64,000 bases of DNA, taken from positions 3,666,300 to 3,730,299 of the forward strand of contig NZ_CP150634.1 in assembly GCF_038051925.1 (NCBI RefSeq). The letters are read 5' to 3'. Shown here piece after piece: positions 63,979 to 64,000 of the stretch. The notes beneath the pieces are model-generated. The model searched no databases. It had not been told where the DNA came from and worked only from the letters and a program-made list of their open reading frames with translations. The first letter of the stretch is position 1. Each line of letters starts with the position of its first letter. Origin of the DNA: Methylotuvimicrobium sp. KM2. GTDB lineage: Bacteria; Pseudomonadota; Gammaproteobacteria; Methylococcales; Methylomonadaceae. The translations under genes were made by a program, and so were the position numbers.

Positions 63979-64000
63979 CTCTTTAATGGTTTGCCAGATT

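Overview
The window looks like chromosomal DNA of a gammaproteobacterium with moderate GC. The gene content and the dense, nested small repeats would suit a Methylococcales-type methanotroph or a relative. That assignment is inference: no methane- or methanol-oxidation gene and no rRNA is present. The sequence opens inside cysN and closes after a small DUF4124 gene.

Positions 668-14769 hold a chemosensory cluster on the + strand: diguanylate cyclase, CheY, CheA, CheW, a PAS-type chemoreceptor, a second CheW, a STAS protein, CheR, CheD, CheB, a short chemoreceptor, a second STAS protein, a degenerate-receiver/HATPase protein and a soluble receptor-tip-like protein. No flagellar gene is present. 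The cyclase, CheD and one receptor end in the same acidic I-E-L-F tail, and the STAS/HATPase pair resembles a partner switch, so c-di-GMP is a likely output. A metallo-beta-lactamase-fold diiron protein follows at 15227.

Positions 16057-17681 hold an IS1111-group (IS110 family) element inserted in the tail of a TA-flanked miniature element. Its downstream non-coding region contains a hairpin whose two internal-loop strands match the two sides of the actual insertion site, as expected for a target-guide (bridge/seeker) RNA.

Positions 17713-36461 are a + strand block of very large multi-PAS histidine kinases, an HD-GYP phosphodiesterase and HPt-receiver-receiver proteins. Two of the kinase genes are broken, one by a one-base frameshift near 19647 and one by an in-frame TGA at 31119.

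Positions 36742-43500 hold TetR and LysR regulators, a Nudix hydrolase, and a Nif3/YbgI gene split by a 2.46-kb element. That element encodes a tyrosine recombinase and an IS91-type HUH transposase, and its joined ends would form an attC-like site. A tRNA-Asp follows. Positions 43592-44340 are a tandem array of eight ~97-bp palindromic units.

Positions 44440-57145 hold assorted metabolism: a methyltransferase, a SLC13 permease, two small envelope proteins (one only 57 residues), a MarR-type regulator with a four-cysteine tail facing a DUF2024 gene across a perfect palindrome and a leader terminator, a ggt / phosphopantetheinyl transferase / DUF192 operon, and tartronate-semialdehyde-reductase-like and hydroxypyruvate isomerase genes. 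Positions 57163-63268 are three overlapping or adjacent sensor kinases on the - strand with no response regulator beside them.

Most gaps are filled with several families of inverted-repeat elements, often inserted into each other. I name them R1 (179 bp, CACCATGAAG type), R2 (TA-flanked TACC...GGTA), R3 (CCAGCACCTAAATT hairpin), R4 and R5 (REP-like).
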